DNA of 64,000 nt from Alphaproteobacteria bacterium. Lineage in GTDB: Bacteria; Pseudomonadota; Alphaproteobacteria; Rhodobacterales; Rhodobacteraceae. The position numbers and the translations under genes are program-made. The stretch is taken from positions 62,001-126,000 of the forward strand of contig JAUIIR010000003.1 in NCBI GenBank assembly GCA_030431485.1, read 5' to 3'. The notes under the pieces are model-generated. The model had not been told where the DNA came from. It was given only the letters and a program-made list of their open reading frames with translations, and searched no databases. Positions 33,071-43,156 of the stretch are shown here, piece after piece (within the stretch, counting starts at the first letter, position 1; every line of letters begins with the position of its first letter).

Positions 33071-33983
33071 TGCCGTCCTTGAAATCGAGACCCATCTCGG
33101 AATAGCGCTCGGCTTCGTCGAGCCATTTCTCGCGCACTTTCACCTGCATGAACAGATGAATGCGGCGACCCAGAAATTCTTCAAGCTCTTCGCGCGCAGC
33201 CTTGCTGATGGCTTTGATGGTCTCGCCTTTGTTGCCCAGCACGATGCCTTTATGTCCATCACGGACCACGTAAATCACCTGATCAATCCGGGCCGATCCA
33301 TCTTTGCGCTCTTCCCATGACTCGGTTTCAACGGTGAGCTGATAAGGCAGTTCCTGATGCAGTCGCAGTGTCAGCTTCTCGCGGGTCATCTCCGCAGCTA
33401 TCATCCGCAAGGGCAGATCAGCGATCTGGTCTTCGGGATAGAGCCACGGGCTTTCCGGCAGGTTGTTTGCCAGCCATTTTCGCAGATCTTTGACGCCGTG
33501 GCCTTTTTCGGCCGAGATCATGAAGGTCTCGGTAAAGGTGAACTTCTCGTTCATGTCCTGCGAAAGCTTCAGCAGATGCTGCGCCTCAACACGGTCAATC
33601 TTGTTGATGGCCAAAGCGACCGGACGTTGGCCTGCAACCTCAGCCAGATTTTCAAGAATGGCTTCGACACCATCTGTGATGCCGCGATGAGCTTCGATCA
33701 GCAAGACCACGATATCCGCATCCGAAGCACCGCTCCAGGCAGCGGCGACCATCGCGCGATCAAGGCGTCGTCGCGGTTTGAAGAGGCCGGGTGTATCCAC
33801 CAGAACGATTTGCGCATCACCTTCAATTGCGACACCCCGGATGCGGGCACGCGTGGTCTGAACCTTGTGCGTGACAATCGACACTTTTGCTCCGACCATC
33901 TGGTTGGTCAGCGTGGACTTGCCCGCATTGGGCTCTCCGATCAAAGCGACGAATCCGGCGCGGGTGGTCATATCGTTATCCAT
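33063..33983 (-). CDS. era: GTPase Era
   Basis: A 306-residue GTPase for 16S rRNA maturation and 30S assembly. GTP-binding motifs are GEPNAGKS (residues 16-23), QTTRARIRG (switch I), DTPG and NKID. The C-terminal KH domain (about 205-290) carries YVVRDGHKGIVLGNKGETIKAI in part. An inner ATG four codons in gives MTTRAGFVALIGEPN, also a plausible start; neither has a strong ribosome binding site. Confidence 0.95.
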   Translation of the reverse strand: MDNDMTTRAGFVALIGEPNAGKSTLTNQMVGAKVSIVTHKVQTTRARIRGVAIEGDAQIVLVDTPGLFKPRRRLDRAMVAAAWSGASDADIVVLLIEAHRGITDGVEAILENLAEVAGQRPVALAINKIDRVEAQHLLKLSQDMNEKFTFTETFMISAEKGHGVKDLRKWLANNLPESPWLYPEDQIADLPLRMIAAEMTREKLTLRLHQELPYQLTVETESWEERKDGSARIDQVIYVVRDGHKGIVLGNKGETIKAISKAAREELEEFLGRRIHLFMQVKVREKWLDEAERYSEMGLDFKDGNG

Positions 33984-33999
33984 CTTTAGAAGTCAGGCG

Positions 34000-34899
34000 T
34001 CATACGCCAGATCGAGGTGCAGAGCCAGCCCTGTCTTTGCGCCCGCTGCGCACCAAAGTGTAGACACCACTGCCAACAATCAGCGTGCCTCCAATGAGGG
34101 TCAGTGCGTCGGGGCGCTCGCCGAAGATGAGAAAGGCAAAGATCAGCGCGATCAAGAGGCGGGAATAGCGAAACGGGGCCACAACGGACACTTCGCCTGT
34201 CCGCATCGCCTTGGTCAGCGCGCTATATCCGATCAGCCCGGCCAATCCAGTTCCCAACAGCAGTGCCAGAGCTGGCAGGCTTGGAGCTGCAAGGGGAGCG
34301 CTTTCAAAAATCGAGATCACCACTCCGGCGATGAACACCATCAGGAAGCCGAGAATGCCAAGCTGCGTGGCAGAGACCTCGGGCGGGCTGGCACGGGTCA
34401 TGAGATCGCGACCGGCAAAGCCGATCATTCCGAGAACGGCAAAGATCGCGGTGGTGTCAAAGCCGGACGGAGTGGGGCGCAAAATCAGCAGCACGCCAGC
34501 AAACCCAATGGACATCGCCACCCAGCGGCGCAAGCCGACCGGCTCTTTCAGGACCAGTGCCGCGCCCAGGGTCACGACGAGAGGCGCCGCCTGCAGGATG
34601 GCCGAGGTTGTTGAAAGAGGCACGAAGGCAAGACTCAGTGCAAAGAACAGGCGGCCCAGAATTTCAAATGCGGATCGAATAAGAAGCGGTCCCTGAACAT
34701 ACGCGCGGCTGAAGAGCGGCTCTTTCTTCGAAAGTGCGTACAGGACAAAGAAGGTGGTGCCGAAAAGGCCAAAAAGCATGGTGCTAACGCCCGGAGAGAC
34801 ATCGCCTGTGCCTGTGGCGGCTTTGAAAAACGCATCCTCAATGGCAAAGCCCAACATGGCGAGAACCATGAAGAGGCTTCCGCGCAGGTTGTCACTCAA
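34000..34899 (-). CDS. EamA/DMT family transporter
   Basis: A 299-residue protein with ten predicted helices in two EamA repeats. The first repeat includes [29 protein letters not shown] (shown in parts [21 protein letters not shown]), the second [28 protein letters not shown] (in parts). It starts four bases inside the rnc gene end, so it is embedded in the rnc-era housekeeping operon. Substrate unknown. Confidence 0.83.
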   Translation of the reverse strand: MSDNLRGSLFMVLAMLGFAIEDAFFKAATGTGDVSPGVSTMLFGLFGTTFFVLYALSKKEPLFSRAYVQGPLLIRSAFEILGRLFFALSLAFVPLSTTSAILQAAPLVVTLGAALVLKEPVGLRRWVAMSIGFAGVLLILRPTPSGFDTTAIFAVLGMIGFAGRDLMTRASPPEVSATQLGILGFLMVFIAGVVISIFESAPLAAPSLPALALLLGTGLAGLIGYSALTKAMRTGEVSVVAPFRYSRLLIALIFAFLIFGERPDALTLIGGTLIVGSGVYTLVRSGRKDRAGSAPRSGV

Positions 34900-35585
34900 G
34901 ACGAACCCTTTTCGACAGTGGTCAGTAGCGTCCTAGCTGCGGCTTGCTCTGCCTGACGCTTGGAGCCGGCCTTCGCCGTTGCGGTCTGGCCATCTTCGAG
35001 TCGGACTTCAATGACAAAGACCGGAGCATGATCCGGGCCTTCGCGCGAAAGCTCGACATAACTCGGCGGCGGCATGGCGCGAGCCTGTGCCCATTCTTGC
35101 AACGCGGTCTTGGCGTCGCGGGCATCTTCTTTGACGGTTCCGATCCGGTCACCCCAAAGACGCAGAACCAACGATTTGGCCGCGTCGAAACCGGCATCAA
35201 GATAAACAGCCGCGATGACCGCTTCCATTGCGTCGCCCAAGAGCGCCTGCTTGCGGCGACCGCCAGACATCATTTCAGATCGCCCAAGTTTGAGCGAGTC
35301 GCCCAATTCTATTTCACGAGCTACGTCCGCGCAGGCTTCTTTGCGGACCAGAGCGTTGAAACGCGGCGCAAGCTGCCCTTCCGTCGCAGCCTTGTCTTCG
35401 GCCAGCAGGGCTTCGGCCATAACCAGTCCAAGCACACGGTCACCCAGAAATTCAAGTCGCTGATTGTCTTGGCGGTTGGCCCCGGCGCGCGATGAATGTG
35501 TCACAGCGCGCAGCAGGAGTTCGGGGCGTTCGAACCGATGCCCCAAACGCGTGCACAGAGCCTGAAGGTCCGCCGAGAGTTTCAC
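34896..35585 (-). CDS. rnc: Ribonuclease III
   Basis: A 229-residue double-stranded RNA endonuclease that processes rRNA precursors. The signature [18 protein letters not shown] contains the catalytic acidic residues; [16 protein letters not shown] supplies the others. The C-terminal dsRNA-binding domain ends [18 protein letters not shown] choose the GTG that overlaps the lepB stop (TAGTG), giving [15 protein letters not shown], which fits the family start. An in-frame ATG 36 bases earlier lies inside lepB and would add 12 unlikely residues. Confidence 0.92.
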   Translation of the reverse strand: MKLSADLQALCTRLGHRFERPELLLRAVTHSSRAGANRQDNQRLEFLGDRVLGLVMAEALLAEDKAATEGQLAPRFNALVRKEACADVAREIELGDSLKLGRSEMMSGGRRKQALLGDAMEAVIAAVYLDAGFDAAKSLVLRLWGDRIGTVKEDARDAKTALQEWAQARAMPPPSYVELSREGPDHAPVFVIEVRLEDGQTATAKAGSKRQAEQAAARTLLTTVEKGSS

Positions 35586-36421
35586 TACTCGATCTTCTCG
35601 AAGAAGCGGTCGCCGCGCCATGTCCAGAAGAACAACATGGAAGACCCGGCGGACGAGAACATGACCCGGTTGGCCTTGCCAACGAGGTTCTCGAAGGGAA
35701 CGAAGCCAACACCGCCGGCGACGCTGGGGACCCGGCTGTCAGACGAGTTGTCGCGGTTGTCGCCCATCATGAAGTAATGGCCTTCGGGCACAGTATACAC
35801 AGGCGTGTTGTCCGAGCCTTGTGTACCGATGTTCAGAATTGAATGGGTCCGGCCATTTGGCAGGGTTTCGGCAAATCGCTCTTTGATGCAAATGCCGCCA
35901 GTGCCAACCGGGCCGTTCGCGCAGCGTGGTCGCAGGCCTTGGGGACCCTGCGGCGCAGCAGTTTCTTCAAAGTCGGGTTGCGGTGCCAATTCGACGGCGG
36001 TTCCGTTGATATGAAGCACGCCGCGGATCATCTGTACCTCGTCGCCCGGCAGGCCGATCACGCGTTTGATAAAATCGCGGCCGGTGACCGGATGGCGGAA
36101 TACAGCCACATCGCCACGTTCGGGTTCGGAACCAAAGAGACGGCTGTTATCGCCATCGGCCCAGCCGCACAGATCCTTGGCGTCGATATCAATGCCGAAA
36201 TTTGGCAGGTAGAGCGAAGGGCATGAGGCGTAGGAATAGCCGTAGGACATCTTATTGACGAAGAGAAAATCTCCGATCAGCAATGTGTCCTTCATGGAGC
36301 CAGATGGAATCCAGAAGGGTTGGAAAAACAAGGTGCGGAAGACACCGGCGATCAGGAGCGCGTAGACAATGGTTTTGATTGTCTCAACGAGTCCGCCGCT
36401 TTTCTTGGATTCAGACGCCAT
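35585..36421 (-). CDS. lepB: Signal peptidase I
   Basis: A 278-residue membrane protease that removes signal peptides. It has one N-terminal membrane segment (about 17-33), the catalytic Ser in [10 protein letters not shown] (S42), and the catalytic Lys in [16 protein letters not shown] (K119). The conserved [11 protein letters not shown] box follows near residue 230. The start is the ATG before [10 protein letters not shown]; the frame is open upstream but overlaps the acpS end. Stop codon overlaps the rnc GTG. Confidence 0.94.
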   Translation of the reverse strand: MASESKKSGGLVETIKTIVYALLIAGVFRTLFFQPFWIPSGSMKDTLLIGDFLFVNKMSYGYSYASCPSLYLPNFGIDIDAKDLCGWADGDNSRLFGSEPERGDVAVFRHPVTGRDFIKRVIGLPGDEVQMIRGVLHINGTAVELAPQPDFEETAAPQGPQGLRPRCANGPVGTGGICIKERFAETLPNGRTHSILNIGTQGSDNTPVYTVPEGHYFMMGDNRDNSSDSRVPSVAGGVGFVPFENLVGKANRVMFSSAGSSMLFFWTWRGDRFFEKIE

Positions 36422-36492
36422 TTCTCTGCCTTCCGCTCGATTGTCCTGCGCTACATGAGCGGGGGCGGCGCGGGTGTCAAGCCGAGTGGACG

Positions 36493-36891
36493 CTACTTGG
36501 GTCGCGCCTCGATCAGTACTGTGGCTTGCGCCCAAGGGTGGTCGTCGGTCAGCGTGACGTGGATGATGGCTTCATGTCCCGGTGGTGTCAGTTCGTCCAA
36601 GCGTTTCTTGGCCCAGCCGGTGACGTCCATGATCGGTTGGCCAGTATTCAGGTTGCGGACTGACATATCTTTCCACGCAATGCCCATGCGCAATCCGGTG
36701 CCAAGCGCTTTCGAACACGCTTCTTTCGCTGCCCAGCGTTTGGCGTAGGTGCCTGCAATGTCACGGCGACGCTCGGCTTTGCGTTGTTCGGTTTCGGTAA
36801 AGACGCGATTGCGGAACCGGTCGCCGAACCGATCAAGCGTCGCCGCAATCCGTTCGATATTCGCCAGATCGGTTCCGATGCCGATGATCAT
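36493..36891 (-). CDS. acpS: Holo-[acyl-carrier-protein] synthase
   Basis: A 132-residue enzyme that transfers the phosphopantetheine arm from CoA to acyl carrier protein. The motifs are [13 protein letters not shown] with the magnesium-binding Asp (D8), FTETEQ, and [15 protein letters not shown]. It overlaps the stop of the hydrolase gene by ATGA, so it is translationally coupled to it. Confidence 0.95.
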   Translation of the reverse strand: MIIGIGTDLANIERIAATLDRFGDRFRNRVFTETEQRKAERRRDIAGTYAKRWAAKEACSKALGTGLRMGIAWKDMSVRNLNTGQPIMDVTGWAKKRLDELTPPGHEAIIHVTLTDDHPWAQATVLIEARPK

Positions 36892-38372
36892 GAGCCGACT
36901 CCATTTGCAGCAAAGAGTGGGAAACTGACGCCGAGCGCCCAAGCCAGAATGAGTCCAAGCGCAACGCCCGCCAGCAATGGCCCTGCGCGTTTTCCAAATG
37001 CACGGCCCATCGCGCCGTGGACAAAGAAAAACAGAACGATCACCGGTGCAATGATCAGCAAAAAGAACAATCCCTCCAGATCAAGTGCCACGGCAATGCC
37101 CAGTGAGACAAAGAGCGCCACGCGCGCCGCGATACGGCGACAGATTGATGCTTTCCAGACAAGTTGCGCATCAGCGATCATGAATGGGACCGAGCCAATG
37201 ACCAAGGCCGCAATGATCGGTAGGCGTTCTGCTATGGGAAAGAAGTTCGCGCCATAGCGGTCCAGAGCAAACCCAAACACGCCGATTCCCCAAGCGAGCA
37301 ACGCCACGAGCGCCAGCGTGAAGGGGACAATTCCGATCCAGCCAAGTGAAAATTGCCCCCAAAGCCAGCGTTGCATGGCAAGGCTGAACAGGCCGAATAC
37401 GCCAAGGTGAATGGCAAGGTAGTCAGCCACCAAAACGGGCAGAACCCCGAAATTCAGCGGCAGCGCGATGAGGGGCGTAAGAACGGCAGGCACGATCAAC
37501 GTGCCAAGAAATCGCAGGACGCCGGGTTGGTGGCTGGGTGGCAGGGGGACTTCTGGTACCACAAGCCGTACCAGAAGCGAGGCCAGAACTGTGATTGACG
37601 CCATCAACGCAAGAAACGCCCAGCCAGTCGGCGGTGCTGATGCGAGCGTATCCCGCTTATATGCCCGGTTCAGCCAGTCGAGCGCCGCAAGACGCCCTGC
37701 GCGGGATTGCAGGATGGCAACATGCTCGGTCCACGGCGCGATGATTGCTGCGCGGGTCACGTCACCCCGTACCACAGTCTCTCCTTCCTGCGCGTCCGGG
37801 TCGACCATCTGGAGAGCGCTTACACCAAATTTCCGCAGATGCTGTTCCCACTGACCCGCAATCAGCAGCATGTCTTTCGGCCGGTCCTCTGTCACCGCTT
37901 GGGAAAAGGCGGAGAGCAGGACCAGCGGTCCAGTGTCTGCTTCTAAAGCCACGCGGATCAATACGTCCGTCGCCATGGAGTGGCCCAGCAAGGCAACCGG
38001 CGTTCCATCTGCGACATCGTCGATCACCGCGCGGGTCTGGTCCATCAGAAGGCGGGTTGTGCCCTCGATCCGGGTGACATCGCCAGACATTGGCACCGGA
38101 TGTGCTCCGTGACCTTCGAAGTCGAACATGTGCACCCGGTATCCCGCCTGCGCGAGCGTCACGCCATAGGCTTGCATCATTTCGCGCGACCCGGCGAACC
38201 CGTGGGCGATGACCACATGCGGCCCATCCGCTCCCTTACGTGCTAGAGTTGTTACCGGGGTCTGTCCCACGATCCGATCGGTAAATGTCACTCCGGTCCG
38301 TGCGACTTCGAGTATAAGGATTGACAGACCCGCGATCAGGATTGCCAGATAGGTCAGGAGCGGGCGGGCCAT
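36888..38372 (-). CDS. Alpha/beta hydrolase fused to a polytopic membrane domain
   Basis: A 494-residue protein. It has one N-terminal membrane segment (about 5-23), then an alpha/beta hydrolase domain (about 50-240) with the oxyanion motif [16 protein letters not shown] and the nucleophile elbow GHSMA (S132); an acid and a His (HVAI near residue 220) follow. The C-terminal half (about 250-494) has around eight hydrophobic helices with no family I recognise. The substrate may be a lipid or membrane compound, given the anchoring; this is inference. Located between pdxJ and acpS. Confidence 0.75.
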   Translation of the reverse strand: MARPLLTYLAILIAGLSILILEVARTGVTFTDRIVGQTPVTTLARKGADGPHVVIAHGFAGSREMMQAYGVTLAQAGYRVHMFDFEGHGAHPVPMSGDVTRIEGTTRLLMDQTRAVIDDVADGTPVALLGHSMATDVLIRVALEADTGPLVLLSAFSQAVTEDRPKDMLLIAGQWEQHLRKFGVSALQMVDPDAQEGETVVRGDVTRAAIIAPWTEHVAILQSRAGRLAALDWLNRAYKRDTLASAPPTGWAFLALMASITVLASLLVRLVVPEVPLPPSHQPGVLRFLGTLIVPAVLTPLIALPLNFGVLPVLVADYLAIHLGVFGLFSLAMQRWLWGQFSLGWIGIVPFTLALVALLAWGIGVFGFALDRYGANFFPIAERLPIIAALVIGSVPFMIADAQLVWKASICRRIAARVALFVSLGIAVALDLEGLFFLLIIAPVIVLFFFVHGAMGRAFGKRAGPLLAGVALGLILAWALGVSFPLFAANGVGS

Positions 38373-38381
38373 ACTGTTACG

Positions 38382-39134
38382 TCAGGCCCTTGCGGCATCC
38401 ATAAGGCGACGCATTTCCGCGATAGCCGGACCAAGGCCTCGAAACACCGACTCTCCAATCAGGAAGTGACCGATGTTCAGCTCCATCACCTCGGGGAAAG
38501 CGGCCACAGGTGTGACGGTGTCGTAGGTCAACCCGTGACCAGCGTGGACCTCAAGCCCCAACGAATGCGCATAGGCTGACATCTCACGCATCATTTCCAA
38601 TTCGCGGTCACGGATTTCGAAATTCCCTTCGGCATGGGCGTCGCAATAGGCCCCGGTATGCAGTTCGATAACCTGCGCACCAATGCGGTGGGCCGCCGTG
38701 ATCTGGCGTTCATCGGCCCCGATGAAAATCGACACGCGGCATCCGGCTTCGCGCAGGGGTGCAATGTAGCCTGCCAGCTTGTTCTCCTCGCGCGCGACTT
38801 CAAGTCCGCCTTCGGTGGTCCGTTCCTCGCGCTTTTCGGGGACGATACAAACCGCATGCGGTTTGTGGCGCAGGGCGATCTTCTGCATCTCGTCGGTTGC
38901 GGCCATCTCGAAATTCAACGGCACGCGCAACGTGTCCATCAAGCGGTCGATGTCACTGTCGATGATATGGCGGCGATCTTCGCGCAGATGGGCCGTGATG
39001 CCGTCGGCCCCGGCTTCTTCGGCCAAATGTGCAGCCCGCACCGGATCAGGAAGGTCGCCTCCGCGCGCATTGCGCAGGGTGGCCACATGGTCGATATTCA
39101 CACCGAGCCGCAAGCGGCCTGCAAAGTCAGTCAT
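38382..39134 (-). CDS. pdxJ: Pyridoxine 5'-phosphate synthase
   Basis: A 250-residue TIM-barrel enzyme that condenses 1-deoxyxylulose 5-phosphate with 3-amino-2-oxopropyl phosphate to make pyridoxine phosphate. Motifs are [39 protein letters not shown], and [10 protein letters not shown], followed by [12 protein letters not shown]. The ATG has GGAGG nine bases upstream. Grouped with acpS and lepB as in many proteobacteria. Confidence 0.96.
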   Translation of the reverse strand: MTDFAGRLRLGVNIDHVATLRNARGGDLPDPVRAAHLAEEAGADGITAHLREDRRHIIDSDIDRLMDTLRVPLNFEMAATDEMQKIALRHKPHAVCIVPEKREERTTEGGLEVAREENKLAGYIAPLREAGCRVSIFIGADERQITAAHRIGAQVIELHTGAYCDAHAEGNFEIRDRELEMMREMSAYAHSLGLEVHAGHGLTYDTVTPVAAFPEVMELNIGHFLIGESVFRGLGPAIAEMRRLMDAARA

Positions 39135-39160
39135 TCTCGCCTCCATTCTTGAGGCTGAAC

Positions 39161-39814
39161 CTAGTCTGCCGCTTGTCCGTCGTCAGCCTGTTTCTTCTTT
39201 TTCTTTAAGGACGCCAATTTAACTTTGAGTACGCCCTTGCGGCGGTTCTGATACGCACGGATCAAGGGAACAGACAGGTAGTAGCAAATCAGGCCGCAGA
39301 TGATGCCGGGCAGGATGCCTCCGACGAGCCAGGGAAAGAACACTTCGTCGTAAAAGATACGCAGTCCTTCCCAATTTGCAGTCGAGTCGGTGAATATCGC
39401 AACAAGATTGCGCCAAAGGTCCTCGCCTGCCTTCGCAAACTTGTAACCGATGCTGCCATGACTGTGCCGGATTTCGCCCAGGCCCAGAAGCCAATACCCT
39501 GTTTGAAGTGATGCCACGCTGATTGGCACATATGTCAGGGGATTTCCAAAGAAGGTTGAGAGAAGCGCAGCGAGAATGTTGCCGCGCATCACCCAAGCGA
39601 TGATTGCGGCTGTCAGAAAGTGTAGACCGTAAAAGGGTGTGAACGTGGTAAGCACGCCTGCAAAGATGCCTCTGGCAATGCGTTCGGGCGGATCGGGCAA
39701 GCGGTGCAGGCGATGTTGGACATAGCGGGCTGCCCGAGTCCAGCCGCCGCGCGGCCAAAGAGCCTCACGGAGGGTGGTCAAGATCGACCGCCTGTCCCGC
39801 CGTTTGAATACCAA
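39161..39814 (-). CDS. DUF2062 domain membrane protein
   Basis: A 217-residue protein with the DUF2062 domain: [26 protein letters not shown], in parts [11 protein letters not shown] and TPFYGLH, then [20 protein letters not shown], the family GNP-T box. About three membrane segments. The C-terminus is a strongly basic tail ([11 protein letters not shown]). Function unknown. It is usually found next to pdxJ or rsh in this order in alphaproteobacteria. Confidence 0.82.
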   Translation of the reverse strand: MVFKRRDRRSILTTLREALWPRGGWTRAARYVQHRLHRLPDPPERIARGIFAGVLTTFTPFYGLHFLTAAIIAWVMRGNILAALLSTFFGNPLTYVPISVASLQTGYWLLGLGEIRHSHGSIGYKFAKAGEDLWRNLVAIFTDSTANWEGLRIFYDEVFFPWLVGGILPGIICGLICYYLSVPLIRAYQNRRKGVLKVKLASLKKKKKQADDGQAAD

Positions 39815-39834
39815 CTCGCGTCCCTTCGAATTTC

Positions 39835-41973
39835 CTACTCGGCCGCAGCCACTTGTGTCGACAATGCCGGATCACGCCGCCGAACCACGGACGCTACATC
39901 ACTTTCTGCTTCGAGCGCCGACATGACTGCGTGCAGGTGGTTTGCATCGCTTAGGTCGATATCTACGAGCAGTTTGTAAAAGTCCGGCTTGCGATCCACA
40001 AAAATCAAATCCGAGATATTGGCCTTTTTTTCTCCGATCAATGTGCAAATCCGTCCCAGTACGCCAGCGTCGTTCCCAATCGTAAGTTCCAGCGAAACGG
40101 AATAGACCGGGGGGTGGTTCCCCGCCGCCCAGTGCAGATCAAGCCAACGTGATGGCTGGTCTTCGAATGCGGCCAATGCACCACAGTCGATTGAATGCAC
40201 TGTCACGCCCCTGCCGCGCTGAACAATGCCGACAATCCGTTCTCCGGGGAGTGGCTGACAGCAGGGCGCACGGTCGAACGCCTGACCATGTTCAAGGCCA
40301 ATCACAGCGCTTTTGGCCTCAATGAAGTCGGACGGTTCCGGCGCCAGGTCAGGATAAACCGCTGCAACAACTTCCCGCGCCGAGATTTCAGCGCTTCCCA
40401 GACGCGCCAAAAGGTCTTGCGCATCCGCGACCCTGAGATTGCGCGCGGCCATCTCAAGGACTTTGTCGCTGGCTTTCTTGCCGACGTTTTCGAAGGCCGA
40501 GCGCGCCAGTTCGCGCCCCAATTGCGCAAACCGTTCGCGCCCCGCTTCTCGTAACTCACGGCGGATCGCCGACTTCGCCTTGCCCGTTGTTGCAATATCC
40601 AGCCAGGTCGCCTGCGGTGTCTGACCTTCGGCTGTGACAATGTCCACGGATTGCCCGTTCTTCAACCGCGTCCAAAGCGGCACACGAATGCCGTCGACCT
40701 TTGCGCCAACGCAGGCGGACCCGATTCGGGTGTGGATCGCATAGGCAAAATCCAGAGGGGTCGCGCCGCGTGGAAGTTTGACCACATCGCCTTTGGGCGT
40801 GAAGCAAAACACCTTGTCCGTATACATCTCGAGCTTGACCGCTTCGAGAAAGTCTTCGTGATCGTCCTCGCCATCGAACTGCTCGGTCAGAGAGGCTACC
40901 CATTTTGCCGGATCGACAGCGAACGGGTTCTCGCTGCGCACTCCATCGCGATAGGACCAATGAGCGGCAACACCTGTTTCAGCCACGTCATGCATTTGGC
41001 GGGTCCGGATCTGCACCTCGACCCGTTTGCCATCGCGTCCGGAAACGGTGGTATGAATCGACCGATAACCGTTTGATTTTGGTTCGCTGATGTAGTCCTT
41101 GAACCGACCTGGAATCGCCCGCCAGCGCTGATGGATCACGCCTAGTGTTGCGTAACAATCTGCTTTGGTGCGGGTGATAATCCGAAAGCCATAAATGTCC
41201 GAGAGACGGGAAAACCCGATCTCTTTTTCCTGCATTTTGCGCCAGATCGAATACGGTTTCTTGGCGCGGCCGAAGACTTCGGCATTGATCCCGGCCTTTT
41301 CCAGTTCATTCCGCATGTCGCCTGTGATCCGGTGGATCACATCGCCAGTTTCCTTTTGCAGCGTGATGAAACGCCGGATAATGCTGGCGCGGCCTTCAGG
41401 GTTGAGCACCCGAAAGGCGAGGTCCTCAAGCTCTTCGCGCATCCATTGCATGCCCATGCGGCCCGCAAGGGGGGCATAGATGTCCATGGTTTCGCGCGCT
41501 TTCTGCACCTGCTTCTCCGGCCGCATCGCCTTGATCGTACGCATGTTGTGCAAACGGTCTGCCAACTTGACCAGGATGACCCGCAAATCCTTGGACATGG
41601 CCATGAAAAGTTTGCGGAAGTTCTCAGCCTGCTTCGTTTCGGAACTGGACAGCTGGAGATTGGTCAGTTTGGTGACCCCGTCCACGAGCATGGCGACTTC
41701 GCTTCCGAACCGCTCAGCAACTTCGGAATAGGTGGATTTGGTGTCTTCGATCGTGTCGTGCAGCAGGGCTGTTATGATGGTCGCATCGTCCAGTTGCTGT
41801 TCGGTCAGGATCGCCGCAACTGCAACCGGATGCGAGAAGTAGGGCTCGCCCGAATGTCGGAATTGGCCCTCGTGCATTTCGCGGCCATAATCGTAGGCCG
41901 CGCGGATCAACGCTTCGTTGGTTTTGGGGTTGTAGTTGCGCACCAGCGCAACAAGGTCTTCAGCCGCGATCAT
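39835..41973 (-). CDS. rsh: Bifunctional (p)ppGpp synthetase/hydrolase (RelA/SpoT homolog)
   Basis: A 712-residue stringent-response enzyme. The HD hydrolase domain shows the metal ligands in RHSGEPYFSHP and LLHDTIEDT (H72, D73, E76, D77), so hydrolysis is expected. The synthetase domain (about 225-360) has YGFRIIT, GRFKDYISEPKSNGYRSIHTTV in part, and VEVQIRT. TGS (about 390-450) and C-terminal ACT (about 640-712) domains follow. Many alphaproteobacteria carry this single long RSH enzyme. rpoZ is directly upstream. Confidence 0.95.
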   Translation of the reverse strand: MIAAEDLVALVRNYNPKTNEALIRAAYDYGREMHEGQFRHSGEPYFSHPVAVAAILTEQQLDDATIITALLHDTIEDTKSTYSEVAERFGSEVAMLVDGVTKLTNLQLSSSETKQAENFRKLFMAMSKDLRVILVKLADRLHNMRTIKAMRPEKQVQKARETMDIYAPLAGRMGMQWMREELEDLAFRVLNPEGRASIIRRFITLQKETGDVIHRITGDMRNELEKAGINAEVFGRAKKPYSIWRKMQEKEIGFSRLSDIYGFRIITRTKADCYATLGVIHQRWRAIPGRFKDYISEPKSNGYRSIHTTVSGRDGKRVEVQIRTRQMHDVAETGVAAHWSYRDGVRSENPFAVDPAKWVASLTEQFDGEDDHEDFLEAVKLEMYTDKVFCFTPKGDVVKLPRGATPLDFAYAIHTRIGSACVGAKVDGIRVPLWTRLKNGQSVDIVTAEGQTPQATWLDIATTGKAKSAIRRELREAGRERFAQLGRELARSAFENVGKKASDKVLEMAARNLRVADAQDLLARLGSAEISAREVVAAVYPDLAPEPSDFIEAKSAVIGLEHGQAFDRAPCCQPLPGERIVGIVQRGRGVTVHSIDCGALAAFEDQPSRWLDLHWAAGNHPPVYSVSLELTIGNDAGVLGRICTLIGEKKANISDLIFVDRKPDFYKLLVDIDLSDANHLHAVMSALEAESDVASVVRRRDPALSTQVAAAE

Positions 41974-41992
41974 CGGCGCCTCATTCTCATGC

Positions 41993-42012
41993 GGCCCGCA
42001 TCGCGGCGGGCC
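41993..42012 (-). other. Hairpin between rpoZ and rsh
   Basis: GGCCCGC / GCGGGCC forms a perfect 7-bp stem with a 6-base loop that ends against the rpoZ stop codon. No T-run follows, so it may mark an RNA processing point or partial barrier rather than a terminator. Confidence 0.4.
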
Positions 42013-42366
42013 TTAGCCTTGACCCTGCGCCTCCATCAGAGCGCGGAGCAGCTTTTCTTCGGACAGATCATCATCCGCCGGCTTGTCGGGCTCAGCGCCC
42101 ATAAGCAACGCCATCGCGTCTTCTTCCGGTTCGTCGACTTCAATCTGTGTTTGGTTCGATTCGATCAGACGCTCGCGTAGCTCGTCCGCCGACTGAGTTT
42201 CCTCTGCTATTTCGCGAAGCGCAACAACCGGGTTCTTGTCATTGTCGCGGTCTACCGTGATGGCAGCGCCGGCAGAGACTTCACGCGCACGATGCGCGGC
42301 AAGCATCACCAGTTCAAAACGATTTGGTACTTTATCAACGCAATCTTCAACCGTCACGCGGGCCAT
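42013..42366 (-). CDS. rpoZ: RNA polymerase omega subunit
   Basis: A 117-residue omega subunit: [33 protein letters not shown] in parts ([25 protein letters not shown]), with [16 protein letters not shown] following. The C-terminus is acidic and longer than in E. coli, as usual for alphaproteobacteria. Omega forms part of the ppGpp site on RNA polymerase in E. coli, which fits its place before rsh. Confidence 0.95.
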   Translation of the reverse strand: MARVTVEDCVDKVPNRFELVMLAAHRAREVSAGAAITVDRDNDKNPVVALREIAEETQSADELRERLIESNQTQIEVDEPEEDAMALLMGAEPDKPADDDLSEEKLLRALMEAQGQG

Positions 42367-42440
42367 GGGAACTCCAATTCATCGGGCAGCCTTCGAAGAG
42401 TTGTTAGATATCGCTCCGGAGACGCGAATACAAGTCGATA

Positions 42441-43004
42441 TCAAACATCAAGCAAAACAATCTCAGCCAGAACGTCTGGCGAGAGTGCATCGCACATTTC
42501 CGACACGGTCTTTTTGAGGACCGGGTGGCACCACTCTGCCGCAATGTCACGCAAAGGCACAAGCACAAAAGCTCGATCCTGCAATCTGGGGTGTGGCAAT
42601 ACCAGATCAGTGGGAGCTTCTTGGCGTTGGTCTTCCAGCGACAAAGTGCGCCAAGCCTCGTAGGTGGCAAGGTCCGGCAAGATCGAGTCGCCACAGGCGA
42701 TCATGTCCAGATCAAGTGTGCGCATGCCCCAGCGCTCCAAACGCCTTCTGCCGTGGTTTGCTTCGATTTCATGAAGTTGTGCGAGCATATCTTTGGATGG
42801 CAGGTCAGACTTAAGATGCGCCGCTGCATTCACGTAATCGGGTCCTGCGCCTGCAGGAAAACAAGGTGTTTTGTAGAAGCCGCTGACTGCCTCTATCTGT
42901 ATGTTATATTGAGACAATTCTCCGATCGCGCTCTCAAGGGTCTCCCTGGGGGACGTATTGCCGATGGGTAAATTCGCGCCCAGAGCGATCAAAAAGCTAT
43001 TCAT
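42441..43004 (-). CDS. folK: 2-amino-4-hydroxy-6-hydroxymethyldihydropteridine pyrophosphokinase
   Basis: A 187-residue HPPK, which pyrophosphorylates the pterin precursor in folate synthesis. Motifs are LIALGANLP, FYKTPCFPAG, NAAAHLKSD, and the signature RWGMRTLDLDMIACGD, with HPRLQDRAFVLVPL near the end. It lies 74 bases ahead of rpoZ on the same strand. Confidence 0.94.
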   Translation of the reverse strand: MNSFLIALGANLPIGNTSPRETLESAIGELSQYNIQIEAVSGFYKTPCFPAGAGPDYVNAAAHLKSDLPSKDMLAQLHEIEANHGRRRLERWGMRTLDLDMIACGDSILPDLATYEAWRTLSLEDQRQEAPTDLVLPHPRLQDRAFVLVPLRDIAAEWCHPVLKKTVSEMCDALSPDVLAEIVLLDV

Positions 43005-43156
43005 AAATCTGTCACATATGCGAGAGTGTCCAAAAATCTCACCTTGCTATACGTTGTCAAACCATTAAATCACCGCTCGCGACTTTGCCGCATGCCATTG
43101 GATAGACCACTCCCAATTGCCGGTTTCGTCGCTGTTTTTTTCGAGAGGCTTAATTC

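Noticed and set aside
35586..35621. An ATG start for rnc inside lepB
   Set aside because: It would add 12 residues outside the family start, while the GTG overlapping the lepB stop gives the normal [10 protein letters not shown] opening.
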